Positions 7,907 through 15,288 are shown, numbered from the stretch's first letter. The stretch: DNA of 18,988 bases from Bacteroidaceae bacterium (GCA_016302435.1 JAEDNQ010000021.1:1-18988); one strand, 5' to 3'. The notes: generated by a model not told the origin, from the sequence alone. Made by a program: numbers and translations.

Positions 7907-8090
7907 GCAGAGCTGAGGGCTCAGGTGCAGAGCTGAGGGCTCAGGAGCAGAGCTGAGGGCTCAGGGGGCAGAGCTGAGGGCTCAGGAGCAGAGCTGTGGG
8001 CTCAGGAGCAGAGCTGAGGGCTCAGGGGGCAGAGCTGAGGGCTCAGGAGCAGAGCTGTGGGCTCAAAAGAGGAGAGCTTTGGGCTCAAGG
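7907..8090. repeat. tandem array of 20/21-bp units between dxr and rseP
   Basis: Eight units of the form gcagagctgagggctcagg(n), with a decayed ninth at about 8071-8090. Unit lengths run 20-20-21-20-20-21-20-20. Units 3-5 (7947-8007) and 6-8 (8008-8068) form a 61-bp higher-order duplication differing at two bases. Most units contain the palindrome ctgagggctcag (5-bp arms). There are no spacers. With the dispersed element and small hairpin, the array accounts for most of the 301-bp dxr-rseP gap; I see no open frame of interest or promoter box in the remainder. Confidence 0.96.
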
Positions 8091-8102
8091 GGAGCGACAC
8101 TA

Positions 8103-9245
8103 TTATAATAATGTGGATGCGTAGCGGCGTGCTTCGCGGTCGGTGGCGAGATAGGTAGACAGGGTTGAGTCGAGGGTGTGGTCGACATGGACCATGGTGT
8201 CTTCAATGATGTCTGCTATGCGTTCGAATCCTATCTTGTCTTCGATGAAGGCGCGGTTGGCTACTTCGTTGGCTGCATTGACGATGCAGGGCATGTTGCC
8301 TCCTTGGCGTATGGACTCATAGGCGAGGCTCAGGCAGCGGAAGCGGTTGGTGTCTGGCTGCTCGAAGGTGAGGTCTTTGAGTTTGAAGAGGTCGAGGCGG
8401 TCGCCTGATAGCGGCAATCGGCGTGGGTAGCTGAAGGCATACTGGATAGGCAGGCGCATGTCAGGCACTCCGAGTTGGGCCTTGACTGCTCCGTCTTCGA
8501 ACTGGACGGCACTGTGGATGACTGATTGTGGGTGGACTACGACTTGTATCTTGTCGGGTGTGACGCCGAAGAGCCATTTGGCTTCGATGACTTCGAAGCC
8601 TTTGTTCATGAGGGTGGCTGAGTCGATAGTGATTTTGGCACCCATGTTCCATGTGGGGTGGGCCAGGGCATCGTCTTTGGTGACGTGGGCAAGTTGTTCC
8701 TTCGTGAAGTGGCGGAATGGGCCGCCGCTGCATGTGAGGAGTATCTTGTCGATTTTGTTGCCAGGCTCTATGCACTGGAATATGGCTGAGTGTTCGGAGT
8801 CTACGGGGAGGATGGGGACTTGGTGCTCGTTGGCGAGGCGTGTGATGAGGTCGCCTGCTACGACAAGTGTCTCTTTGTTGGCTAAGGCTATGGCTTTCTT
8901 TGCCTTGATGGCAGCTATGGTTGGCTCGAGTCCGGCGAAGCCAACCATGGAGGCGAGCACGATGTCGACATTGTCATCCTGAACTACTTGGCAGAGGGCT
9001 TCTGCGCCTGTGTAGACCTTGATGGGGAGGTCGGCCATGGCTTCCTTGACGATGGGGTAGTTGGATTCTTTTGCTATGACTACGGCTTCGGGCTGGAAAC
9101 GGCGTGCCTGCTGGATGAGCAGGTCGGCATTGTTGTAGGCTGTGAGTACGTAGGCCTCGTAGAGGTCGTCGTGTTGCTGTATGACGTCGAGGGCTTGTGT
9201 GCCTATGCTGCCTGTGGAACCAAGTATGCAGATTTTTTTCTTCAT
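8103..9245 (-). CDS. dxr: 1-deoxy-D-xylulose-5-phosphate reductoisomerase
   Basis: Rearranges and reduces deoxyxylulose 5-phosphate to methylerythritol 4-phosphate using NADPH, the committed step of the MEP pathway and the target of fosmidomycin. The 380-residue product has the NADPH-binding GSTGSIG at 9-15, LANKETLV at 121-128, the metal-binding PVDSEHSA (D149, E151), SGGPFR at 173-178 and HPTWNMGAKITIDSATLMNKG starting at 196, with the C-terminal helical domain complete. Its ATG overlaps the rimM stop by ATGA, indicating translational coupling. Length is normal. The gene ends in TAA directly before the decayed edge of the 20-bp repeat array. Confidence 0.98.
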   Translation of the reverse strand: MKKKICILGSTGSIGTQALDVIQQHDDLYEAYVLTAYNNADLLIQQARRFQPEAVVIAKESNYPIVKEAMADLPIKVYTGAEALCQVVQDDNVDIVLASMVGFAGLEPTIAAIKAKKAIALANKETLVVAGDLITRLANEHQVPILPVDSEHSAIFQCIEPGNKIDKILLTCSGGPFRHFTKEQLAHVTKDDALAHPTWNMGAKITIDSATLMNKGFEVIEAKWLFGVTPDKIQVVVHPQSVIHSAVQFEDGAVKAQLGVPDMRLPIQYAFSYPRRLPLSGDRLDLFKLKDLTFEQPDTNRFRCLSLAYESIRQGGNMPCIVNAANEVANRAFIEDKIGFERIADIIEDTMVHVDHTLDSTLSTYLATDREARRYASTLL

Positions 9246-9766
9246 ATATCTAAAAGTCCTATTGGGAGGTCCATGACCATGAGTTTGTCTTCTTGATTGA
9301 TAGAGGAGATGAATTCCTCGTGTGCAGGAATGAGTACCTCAGAGCCATCGGGTCGTTCGACAACGAAGAGCCAGTTTTCTGTGTTGTCATCAATGGCTGT
9401 TATGGTGCCTATTGTCTCGTCGGTGTCACCGTCGGTCATGGTGAAGCCGATGAAATAGTTGAGGGACACCTCGTCGTCGTCGAGTTCTTCTTGGTGTTTC
9501 TTTTCGAAGTACACGTTGGCGTTGACAAGCATCTGGACGGCTTCTATGGTGTCTATGTCTTCAAACTTTACCAGAGCGGTGGTGTCGCTGCGAAAGCGGT
9601 ATTCCTCAAGGAAGAAGGGCACGTAGATTCCGTCGATGTCGCAGATGAGGTAGGATGCGTCGGTGCGGTCCCAGATGTCGTCTGTGAACTGGAAGTTGAT
9701 TTCTCCTTTGAGGCCATGTGCTTTGGTGAGTTTGCCTATCTGGTATATGTCTTGGGCTTGAATCAT
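9242..9766 (-). CDS. rimM: 16S rRNA processing protein RimM
   Basis: Assembly factor for the 30S subunit head that binds ribosomal protein S19 and promotes 16S rRNA maturation. The 174-residue product has the N-terminal RimM domain (IGKLTKAHGLKGEINFQF, about 10-27) and a C-terminal PRC beta-barrel with DGSEVLIPAHEEFI near residue 140 and the terminal MDLPIGLLDI typical of the family. In many bacteria rimM is grouped with trmD and ribosomal genes; here it sits between murA and dxr and is joined to dxr by a 4-bp ATGA overlap. No anomaly is visible. Confidence 0.96.
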   Translation of the reverse strand: MIQAQDIYQIGKLTKAHGLKGEINFQFTDDIWDRTDASYLICDIDGIYVPFFLEEYRFRSDTTALVKFEDIDTIEAVQMLVNANVYFEKKHQEELDDDEVSLNYFIGFTMTDGDTDETIGTITAIDDNTENWLFVVERPDGSEVLIPAHEEFISSINQEDKLMVMDLPIGLLDI

Positions 9767-9799
9767 GGTGAGAGATGTTGTATTTTTTTTGAGGTGATG

Positions 9800-9841
9800 G
9801 CCTTAAGCTTGAGGCGAGTGGGTGGGCAGCGGCGGGGCTGC
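9800..9841. other. two hairpins in the murA-rimM gap
   Basis: The 78-bp gap holds a 16-bp imperfect palindrome (9800-9815, centre aagctt) and a GC hairpin gcagc/gctgc (9826-9830 and 9837-9841) directly after the murA stop. No T tract follows on the minus strand, so they look more like intercistronic RNA structure than a strong intrinsic terminator. Confidence 0.4.
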
Positions 9842-9844
9842 TGT

Positions 9845-11149
9845 CTATACTCTCTTGATGTTTGCGCCGAGGGCAGTGAGTCGTTGTTCTATGTCCTCGT
9901 AGCCTCTGTCTATCTGTTCTATGTTGCTGATCATGCTGGTGCCTTGTGCGGACAGGGCTGCTATGAGGAGGGCTATGCCTGCTCGGATGTCAGGGCTGCT
10001 CATGCGTGAGCCGTGCAGCTTGAATTTGTTGTCATGGCCAACGACGACAGCTCTGTGGGGGTCGCAGAGTATGATTTGTGCGCCCATGTCGATGAGTTTG
10101 TCGACGAAGAAGAGGCGGCTCTCGAACATCTTCTGGTGGATGAGCACTGTTCCCTTGGCTTGTGTGGCTACAACGAGCATGATGCTGAGGAGGTCAGGGG
10201 TGAGTCCAGGCCAGGGGGCATCGGCGAGTGACATGGTGCTGCCATCCATGAAGGATGCTACTTCGTAGTGTTGCTGTTCGGGTATGTGGATGTCGTCGTT
10301 GATATGTTCGAGCTTGATGCCAAGGCGGCTAAACATGTTGGGGATGATGCCGAGGTTGGAGTAGCTGACATTTTTGATGGTGATGTCGCTGCCAGTCATG
10401 GCAGCCATGCCGATGAAAGAGCCGACTTCTATCATGTCTGGCAGTATGGTGTGCTCTGTGCCGTGGAGGGTGGTGACACCTTCGATGGTGAGCAGGTTGG
10501 AGCCTATGCCTGAGATGTTGGCGCCCATGGAGTTGAGCATGTGGCATAGTTGTTGGATGTATGGTTCGCAGGCGGCATTGTAGATGGTGGTGGTGCCTTT
10601 GGCGAGGACGGCTGCCATGATGATGTTGGCTGTGCCGGTGACGCTGGCTTCATCGAGCAGCATGTATTTGCCTGTGAGCTGTGGGGCTGTGATGTCATAG
10701 ACATTAAGTTGGCTGTTGTATTCGAAGATGGCTCCGAGTTCGTGTATGCCCATGAAATGGGTGTCGAGGCGTCGTCGCCCAATCTGGTCTCCTCCTGGTT
10801 TTGCCACGCATGCTTTGTGGAATCTTCCGAGGAGGGGACCGAGCATGAGAATGCTGCCTCTGAGTTTGGAGCATCGCTGTATGAACTCCTTGCTGCCGAG
10901 GTAGTTGATGTCGAGGTTGTCCGCTTGGAATCTCCAGGTGTGGTTGCCCATGTCCATGACTCTCACTCCCATCTTGCTGAGTAGGTTGATGAGGTTGTTG
11001 ACATCAAGTATGTTGGGTATGTTCTTGATGGTGACGGGTTCGGACGTGAGGAGTATGGCTGTGATGACTTGGAGTGCTTCGTTTTTGGCACCTTGCGGTG
11101 TTATTTCTCCGTGGAGTTTGTTGCCTCCTTCGATGATGAATGATGCCAT
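9845..11149 (-). CDS. murA: UDP-N-acetylglucosamine 1-carboxyvinyltransferase, Asp-type active site
   Basis: Transfers enolpyruvate from PEP to UDP-GlcNAc, the first committed step of peptidoglycan synthesis in the cytosol. The 434-residue product is full length. AKNEAL places K22 as in the E. coli enzyme, KLRGSILMLGPLLGRF is the conserved helix, and DAPWPGLTPDLLSI contains the catalytic aspartate equivalent to E. coli D305. The active-site loop reads KPGGDQIGRRRLDTHF (117-132), so D121 aligns with E. coli Cys115, the residue alkylated by fosfomycin. A natural Cys-to-Asp change keeps MurA active but insensitive to fosfomycin in other bacteria. The ATG overlaps the DUF4290 stop by one base (TAATG) and follows an A/G-only tract, which suits initiation without a Shine-Dalgarno sequence. 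Confidence 0.97.
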   Translation of the reverse strand: MASFIIEGGNKLHGEITPQGAKNEALQVITAILLTSEPVTIKNIPNILDVNNLINLLSKMGVRVMDMGNHTWRFQADNLDINYLGSKEFIQRCSKLRGSILMLGPLLGRFHKACVAKPGGDQIGRRRLDTHFMGIHELGAIFEYNSQLNVYDITAPQLTGKYMLLDEASVTGTANIIMAAVLAKGTTTIYNAACEPYIQQLCHMLNSMGANISGIGSNLLTIEGVTTLHGTEHTILPDMIEVGSFIGMAAMTGSDITIKNVSYSNLGIIPNMFSRLGIKLEHINDDIHIPEQQHYEVASFMDGSTMSLADAPWPGLTPDLLSIMLVVATQAKGTVLIHQKMFESRLFFVDKLIDMGAQIILCDPHRAVVVGHDNKFKLHGSRMSSPDIRAGIALLIAALSAQGTSMISNIEQIDRGYEDIEQRLTALGANIKRV

Positions 11150-11745
11150 TATTTCTTTTTCTTCTTTTTGATGCTGGTGGAGATGCGTGTACTGAGGAGT
11201 TCGCCGTCGCTGATGAGCGGTTGGTTGTAGATGTCGAGTTGTACGGCTCCTTGGGTGTAGGCGGCCATGTCGTCTGCCACTTTCTCATCGCTCATGGTGT
11301 CTGTGCTCCAGTTGGAGAGGTCGCGTTTCATGTGGTTGGCGACGAGGTATGTGAGTTCGTCTTTCTCTTCGCTGTCTTCCATGTCGGTGATGCAGTGTGT
11401 GAAGTCTTCGATGATGGAGCCGTAGTTGCGCTTTTGGATAAAGTGCTGTGGATATGGCAGTCTGGCGGGGCGTGTGTCGACACCTATTGTCTTGACTATC
11501 TCTACGGGGTAGTCGATGTCGAGCTTGTAGTTGGATATGGCGGCGAGGTGGTTCCAGAGTTTTGTGTGGAAGTCTTCGGGTGATGTGGTCTGTTTGACCA
11601 TGTTCGCCATAGTTTCAACGATGGTTTTGGCGCATGACAATCGTTCGGCTCGGTCTTCGATGGTGAGGCAGTGTTCAACCATCTGTTGTATGTTGCGGCC
11701 GTATTCTGCCATGATGAGTTGGTTGCGTTTTGTATTGTAGTCCAT
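11149..11745 (-). CDS. DUF4290 family protein
   Basis: Protein of unknown function in a family restricted to Bacteroidota and usually located next to murA and rimM. From the ATG at 11745 the product is 198 residues and begins MDYNTKRNQLIMAEYGRNIQ, the characteristic family start. The frame is open upstream to a GTG at 11781 overlapping the tsaB stop, but the extra 12 residues (MTKPPPSDNTFI) are unlike the family, so the ATG is preferred. The protein looks soluble and largely helical, with no signal peptide and no recognisable catalytic motif, and ends in a basic tail of six lysines. The tail codons form the A/G tract before murA. The conserved neighbourhood suggests a link to cell-wall or ribosome biogenesis, which is inference only. 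Confidence 0.9.
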   Translation of the reverse strand: MDYNTKRNQLIMAEYGRNIQQMVEHCLTIEDRAERLSCAKTIVETMANMVKQTTSPEDFHTKLWNHLAAISNYKLDIDYPVEIVKTIGVDTRPARLPYPQHFIQKRNYGSIIEDFTHCITDMEDSEEKDELTYLVANHMKRDLSNWSTDTMSDEKVADDMAAYTQGAVQLDIYNQPLISDGELLSTRISTSIKKKKKK

Positions 11746-11777
11746 GATAAATGTGTTGTCTGATGGTGGAGGTTTTG

Positions 11778-12512
11778 TCACAGCAATTTTTTTGCTACTG
11801 TAGCTTGGAACTCTTTGAGGTAGTTGGGCTCAAGGTATGCCACATCGTCGAATTCTTCTCTTAGGAATCGTCGTTCGGCGAGGGGTGACATGTATTTTGC
11901 TAATAGTGGCACTCCTTCGAGGAAGTGTGCGTTTGGGTGTCGGATGATTTCTTTACATTTTTCAGAGCCGTTGCCGAAGAAGTATATGGGATGTTGGTTG
12001 AGCTGCTGTTCGAACGAGTGGTCGTCAATGATGATGGGTGCTGTAGGCTGGACGGGCTTGAGGGCACGGGTGTAGAGCGCTGCATATACCTCCATGCGGC
12101 GCGCGTCGAGCATGGGGCACAGGAGTGCATCTTCTGGCAGGTCATCGTGGACGAGCAGTACGGGGACGCAAAGTACCTCGAGTGTGGGGAGAGCTATGAG
12201 TCTGAGGTTGCGTCCGTATGCTATTCCCTTTGCCATTGACACTCCGATGCGTAGTCCTGTATAGCTGCCGGGACCATAGCTGACTGCCACGGCATCGAAG
12301 GGTATGGCATGATTGTCGGTGAAGGATAATGCCTCGTCCACCATTGTGCCGAGAGCTGAGGCGTGGTTTGTGCCTTTTTTCTCTGTTTGTCCATCGTTGA
12401 CTCCAGTCTCGTTAGGTTTGATGTTGTCTGTCTGGAATATGATGGCTGTGTCTTGACTTACGGCTACGCTGCACGTGTCTGTTGCCGTCTCAATATGTAA
12501 TATTACTGGCAT
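11778..12512 (-). CDS. tsaB: tRNA threonylcarbamoyladenosine biosynthesis protein TsaB
   Basis: Non-catalytic ASKHA-fold partner of TsaD, which with TsaE makes the t6A37 modification of ANN-decoding tRNAs. The 244-residue product begins MPVILHIETATDTCSVAV, the first ATPase-like strand of the family, and contains VSYGPGSYTGLRIGVSMAKG, the dimer-helix signature. Between them an insert of about 15 residues (NIKPNETGVNDGQTEKKG) precedes the conserved NHAS. The C-terminal half is less conserved, as usual. It is the first gene of the leftward array, about 50 bp from a TACCTTTG -7 box on the minus strand. DUF4290 follows closely. Confidence 0.95.
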   Translation of the reverse strand: MPVILHIETATDTCSVAVSQDTAIIFQTDNIKPNETGVNDGQTEKKGTNHASALGTMVDEALSFTDNHAIPFDAVAVSYGPGSYTGLRIGVSMAKGIAYGRNLRLIALPTLEVLCVPVLLVHDDLPEDALLCPMLDARRMEVYAALYTRALKPVQPTAPIIIDDHSFEQQLNQHPIYFFGNGSEKCKEIIRHPNAHFLEGVPLLAKYMSPLAERRFLREEFDDVAYLEPNYLKEFQATVAKKLL

Positions 12513-12565
12513 TGCCTATGTGTGTGATTTTATAGATGTGTTGCTTTTGATTGTAAATACGTTTG

Positions 12566-12573
12566 CAAAGGTA
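12566..12573 (-). promoter_or_regulatory. candidate Bacteroidota -7 box for tsaB operon
   Basis: Minus-strand TACCTTTG fits the TAnnTTTG consensus of Bacteroidota primary sigma factors. It would start transcription roughly 45 bp before the tsaB ATG. The -33 TTTG element is not clear, so the assignment rests on the -7 match and position. Confidence 0.55.
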
Positions 12574-12690
12574 GCTAAAAAAAATGGGAAACAGGCTGTT
12601 GTATACGTGATTTTTTGTTTCATTAAAAGAATTTTGCGCATAAAAGTCATTTTACCCTCTCTGAATATCAATATCATGATTCTTTTTTAT

Positions 12691-12698
12691 TATCTTTG
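12691..12698 (+). promoter_or_regulatory. candidate Bacteroidota -7 box for yicC-gmk
   Basis: TATCTTTG matches TAnnTTTG exactly and is followed by GCATCG where initiation is expected (near 12705). The -33 element is weak. The yicC ATG lies about 100 nt downstream. Confidence 0.6.
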
Positions 12699-12807
12699 CA
12701 TCGTTTTTTCAAATTTGGCGGACAGTCATGTAAGTGAGTGTCTGTCGGGATTTTTATGATATGTCCCCGTGACACATGGTATTGTATAATCAATAAGAAT
12801 AATCAAT

Positions 12808-13683
12808 ATGATACAATCAATGACAGGCTACGGCAAAACCGTAGTAGAGTACAATGGAAAAAAGATTCATGTCGAACTGAAGTCGCTTAACAGCAAGGCG
12901 CTTGACATGACGGCAAGGGTTGCTCCTATCTATCGAGAGAAGGAAATGGAGATTCGACAGATGGTTCAGCAAGGGCTCGAAAGGGGCAAGGTGGACATCT
13001 TGGTGTGGGTGGAGAAGGATAATGCTTCTTCTGCCTCTTTTATCAATATTGAAATGGCCAAAGAATATAAGAAGCAGCTGGAGCAGATGCAGCAGGCTCT
13101 TTCTTTGCCAGAGCCGGCTGACTGGTATACCACTCTGTTGCGTATGCCTGACGTGATGTCTCATGTGGAGATAGAGGAGTTGACTGACGAGGAGTGGACA
13201 GTGGTGCGCAAGTCTGTTGAAGATGCCATCACGGAGCTTGTGGCTTTCCGCAAGCAGGAGGGATTGGCTTTGGCTGCCAAGTTCAGGGAGAAGATCAGCA
13301 ATATTGAGTCTTACATGAAGGCTATCGATCCTTTCGAGAAGGAGAGGACAGAGAAGATCCGCCAAAGGATAGTGGAAGCTATGGAGCAGAAGATAGGCGT
13401 TGACTATGACAAGAACCGTCTGGAGCAGGAGATGATATATTACATTGAGAAGCTCGACATTTCGGAGGAGAAGCAAAGACTGGCTAATCACCTTTCTTAT
13501 TTTCTCCAAACGATGGAAGATGGGCATGGACAAGGCAAGAAGCTTGGATTCATAGCTCAGGAGATGGGTAGAGAAATCAATACCACGGGATCGAAGTCAA
13601 ATCAGGCTGAGATGCAGAATATTGTGGTAAAGATGAAGGACGAGTTGGAACAGATAAAGGAGCAGGTGCTCAATGTTTTGTAA
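12808..13683 (+). CDS. YicC family endoribonuclease
   Basis: Member of the YicC/YloC family; characterised members have endoribonuclease activity. The 291-residue product begins MIQSMTGYGK, the invariant family start, with the YicC N-terminal domain over about 1-155 and the DUF1732 domain over about 205-291, ending in NIVVKMKDELEQIKEQVLNVL. The conserved EMGREINTTGSKSNQAEMQ motif is complete. The long charged helices are typical of the family. It is the first gene of a rightward pair with gmk only 4 bp downstream, an arrangement widespread in bacteria. It is preceded by a TATCTTTG promoter box at 12691. Confidence 0.94.
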   Translation: MIQSMTGYGKTVVEYNGKKIHVELKSLNSKALDMTARVAPIYREKEMEIRQMVQQGLERGKVDILVWVEKDNASSASFINIEMAKEYKKQLEQMQQALSLPEPADWYTTLLRMPDVMSHVEIEELTDEEWTVVRKSVEDAITELVAFRKQEGLALAAKFREKISNIESYMKAIDPFEKERTEKIRQRIVEAMEQKIGVDYDKNRLEQEMIYYIEKLDISEEKQRLANHLSYFLQTMEDGHGQGKKLGFIAQEMGREINTTGSKSNQAEMQNIVVKMKDELEQIKEQVLNVL

Positions 13684-13687
13684 GTGT

Positions 13688-14281
13688 ATGGAAGGAAAAA
13701 TCATTATATTTGCTGCTCCATCGGGGTCTGGCAAGTCGACAATCATTAATCAGGTGATGAGTGATGAGGAAGAAGAACTGAACCTGCATTTCTCAATCTC
13801 AGCCACGTCTCGTCCTCCGAGAGGAAAGGAAAAGAATGGAGTGGAATATTTCTTCTTGTCGCCAGAGGAGTTTGAGCAGAAGATTGCTCAGGGTGCTTTT
13901 GTTGAGTATGAGGAGGTATATCCAGGAAGATATTATGGAACATTGAAGTCGCAGGTAGATAAGCAGCTGGCTGCTGGCGAAAATGTGGTCTTTGATGTCG
14001 ATGTAAATGGAGCTATGCGTATCAAGGAAATGTATAAGGACAGGGCCTTGAGCATATTCATTCAGCCGCCAAGCCTTGATGTGCTTAGAGAGAGACTTGA
14101 GTCACGAGGTACGGAAGATGCTGCTGCTATAGAGCAGAGACTGAGTCGTGCGCAATATGAGATTGAGCAGTCGGAGCGTTTTGACGAGGTTGTAGTCAAT
14201 GACGTGCTTGATGTGGCTGTCCTTGAGACTCTGGTATTGATACACGAATTCTTGGGAGTCGACTTGGAAAGCTTAGATTAG
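13688..14281 (+). CDS. gmk: guanylate kinase
   Basis: Phosphorylates GMP to GDP with ATP in the cytosol. The product is 197 residues from the ATG at 13688: MEGKIIIFAAPSGSGKST with the P-loop at about 10-17, the GMP-binding SATSRPPRGKEKNGVEYFFL, EYEEVYPGRYYGT, and VVFDVDVNGAMRIKE. The frame is open from an ATG at 13673 overlapping yicC, but those five residues (MFCKC) are not family-like, so 13688 is chosen, 4 bp after the yicC stop. Length is normal. It ends 41 bp before a strong bidirectional hairpin. Confidence 0.96.
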   Translation: MEGKIIIFAAPSGSGKSTIINQVMSDEEEELNLHFSISATSRPPRGKEKNGVEYFFLSPEEFEQKIAQGAFVEYEEVYPGRYYGTLKSQVDKQLAAGENVVFDVDVNGAMRIKEMYKDRALSIFIQPPSLDVLRERLESRGTEDAAAIEQRLSRAQYEIEQSERFDEVVVNDVLDVAVLETLVLIHEFLGVDLESLD

Positions 14282-14296
14282 GATTGCTGGTCGATA

Positions 14297-14309
14297 CTCA
14301 CCTAAAGTG
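14297..14309. other. CTCACCTAAAGTG motif after gmk
   Basis: This 13-mer recurs with one mismatch at 17617-17629 (CTCACCTATAGTG) in the other hairpin-bearing gap. Both copies sit within 70 bp of a gene end and within 45 bp of a long hairpin, and form an imperfect palindrome (TCAC...GTGA or GTGT). The function is unknown. Confidence 0.35.
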
Positions 14310-14322
14310 TGTCGCTGATGAT

Positions 14323-14369
14323 AACAGCAGTCCCCTGCAAGACATAGATCTTTGCAGGGGACTGTTGTT
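14323..14369. terminator. strong bidirectional terminator hairpin between gmk and nagB
   Basis: Arms 14323-14340 and 14352-14369 pair over 18 bp (13 perfect inner pairs, one G-T wobble further out) with an 11-nt loop. The gap lies between convergent gmk and nagB, so it can serve both. No long T tract follows on either strand, though TTGTTG follows the right arm. Confidence 0.75.
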
Positions 14370-14393
14370 GCTATGAGGGACTGTTGGGGTACA

Positions 14394-15185
14394 TCAGAGG
14401 TTGCCTCTCTCCTTGTCGAGGTAGTACTTGTATGTGCCCACTGTGAGTTCGTCGCAGGCTGCTTCGTCGCATACGACGATGGCATGTGGATGCATCTGGA
14501 GCATGGACGATGTCCACTTGTGACTGATGTCGCCATCGATGCAGTGCTTGAGGGCTCGTGCCTTATTATGGCCGCTGCATACGAGCAGTACTTCTTTTGC
14601 ATCCATGATGGTGCCTATGCCGACTGTGAGGGCTTGTTTGGGCACGAGGTTGAGGTCGCCGTTGAAGAAGCGGCTGTTGGCATGGATGGTGTCTGTGGTC
14701 AACGTCTTGATGCGTGTACGGGAGGACAGTGAACTGCCAGGCTCGTTGAAGGCTATATGGCCGTCAGGACCGATGCCGCCAAGGAAGAGGTCTATGCCTC
14801 CAGCCTCGCTTATGAGTCTTTCGTAGTTGTCGCACTCGGCGATGAGGTCTGGAGCGTTGCCGTTCAGAATATGCACATTCTCAGGTTTGATGTCTATGTG
14901 GCTGAAGAAGTTGTTCCACATGAAGCTGTGGTAGCTTTCAGGGTGGTCTTCAGGTAGATTGACATACTCATCCATGTTGAATGTGATGACATTCCGGAAG
15001 GAGATGATGCCTTGTTTGTTCATCTCGATGAGTTCTTTGTACAGTCCTATAGGTGATGATCCTGTAGGGCACCCCAACACGAAAGGTTTGTCCTCTGTCG
15101 GGTTGAAAGTTACAATACGGTCTGCTACGTATTTGGCAGCCCATTTGGAAAGGGCTGCATAGTCTGGTTCGATGATTACTCGCAT
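14394..15185 (-). CDS. nagB: glucosamine-6-phosphate deaminase
   Basis: Converts glucosamine 6-phosphate to fructose 6-phosphate and ammonia, linking aminosugar catabolism to glycolysis in the cytosol. The 263-residue product shows the catalytic residues in family positions: D72 in FNMDEYVNL, D141, H143 and E148 in GIGPDGHIAFNEPGSS, and the phosphate-binding GCPTGSSPIGLY near residue 38. It begins MRVIIEPDY, a usual start for hexameric NagB. It is separated from thiL by 124 bp and converges on gmk across a terminator hairpin. No nagA or regulator is adjacent. Confidence 0.97.
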   Translation of the reverse strand: MRVIIEPDYAALSKWAAKYVADRIVTFNPTEDKPFVLGCPTGSSPIGLYKELIEMNKQGIISFRNVITFNMDEYVNLPEDHPESYHSFMWNNFFSHIDIKPENVHILNGNAPDLIAECDNYERLISEAGGIDLFLGGIGPDGHIAFNEPGSSLSSRTRIKTLTTDTIHANSRFFNGDLNLVPKQALTVGIGTIMDAKEVLLVCSGHNKARALKHCIDGDISHKWTSSMLQMHPHAIVVCDEAACDELTVGTYKYYLDKERGNL

Positions 15186-15288
15186 GAGTTGGTTTGTGTG
15201 AAAGATTAGATTATTTGTTGGTGGTTTTATTAATGGTAGGAATTAGTAGAACCCACAGGTAAGACATTTGCATAGGGGTAGGGTTGTT

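Larger units (their letters stand above)
12513..12807. other. AT-rich divergent promoter region between tsaB and yicC
   Basis: The only divergent gap in the window, visibly more AT-rich than the other intergenic regions and free of tandem repeats. It contains a -7 type box for each direction (12566-12573 leftward, 12691-12698 rightward). The rightward leader of about 100 nt holds a weak inverted repeat (gacag 12721-12725, ctgtc 12742-12746) followed by ggattttta. No regulator-binding palindrome or riboswitch is recognisable. Confidence 0.7.

Noticed and set aside
7907..8090. Possible CRISPR array
   Set aside because: Repeats are directly adjacent with no unique spacers, units are only 20-21 bp, and there are no cas genes.
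11746..11781. GTG start of DUF4290 overlapping the tsaB stop
   Set aside because: The 12 added residues do not fit the conserved family start MDYNT, and an ATG is available at the expected place.
12705..12807. Possible riboswitch or attenuator in the yicC leader
   Set aside because: Only a 5-bp inverted repeat is visible and no known riboswitch core is recognisable.
12817..13533. 238-codon minus-strand frame, leucine-rich
   Set aside because: Antisense to yicC, whose family motifs are unambiguous; its leucine and histidine richness is a by-product of the complementary codons.
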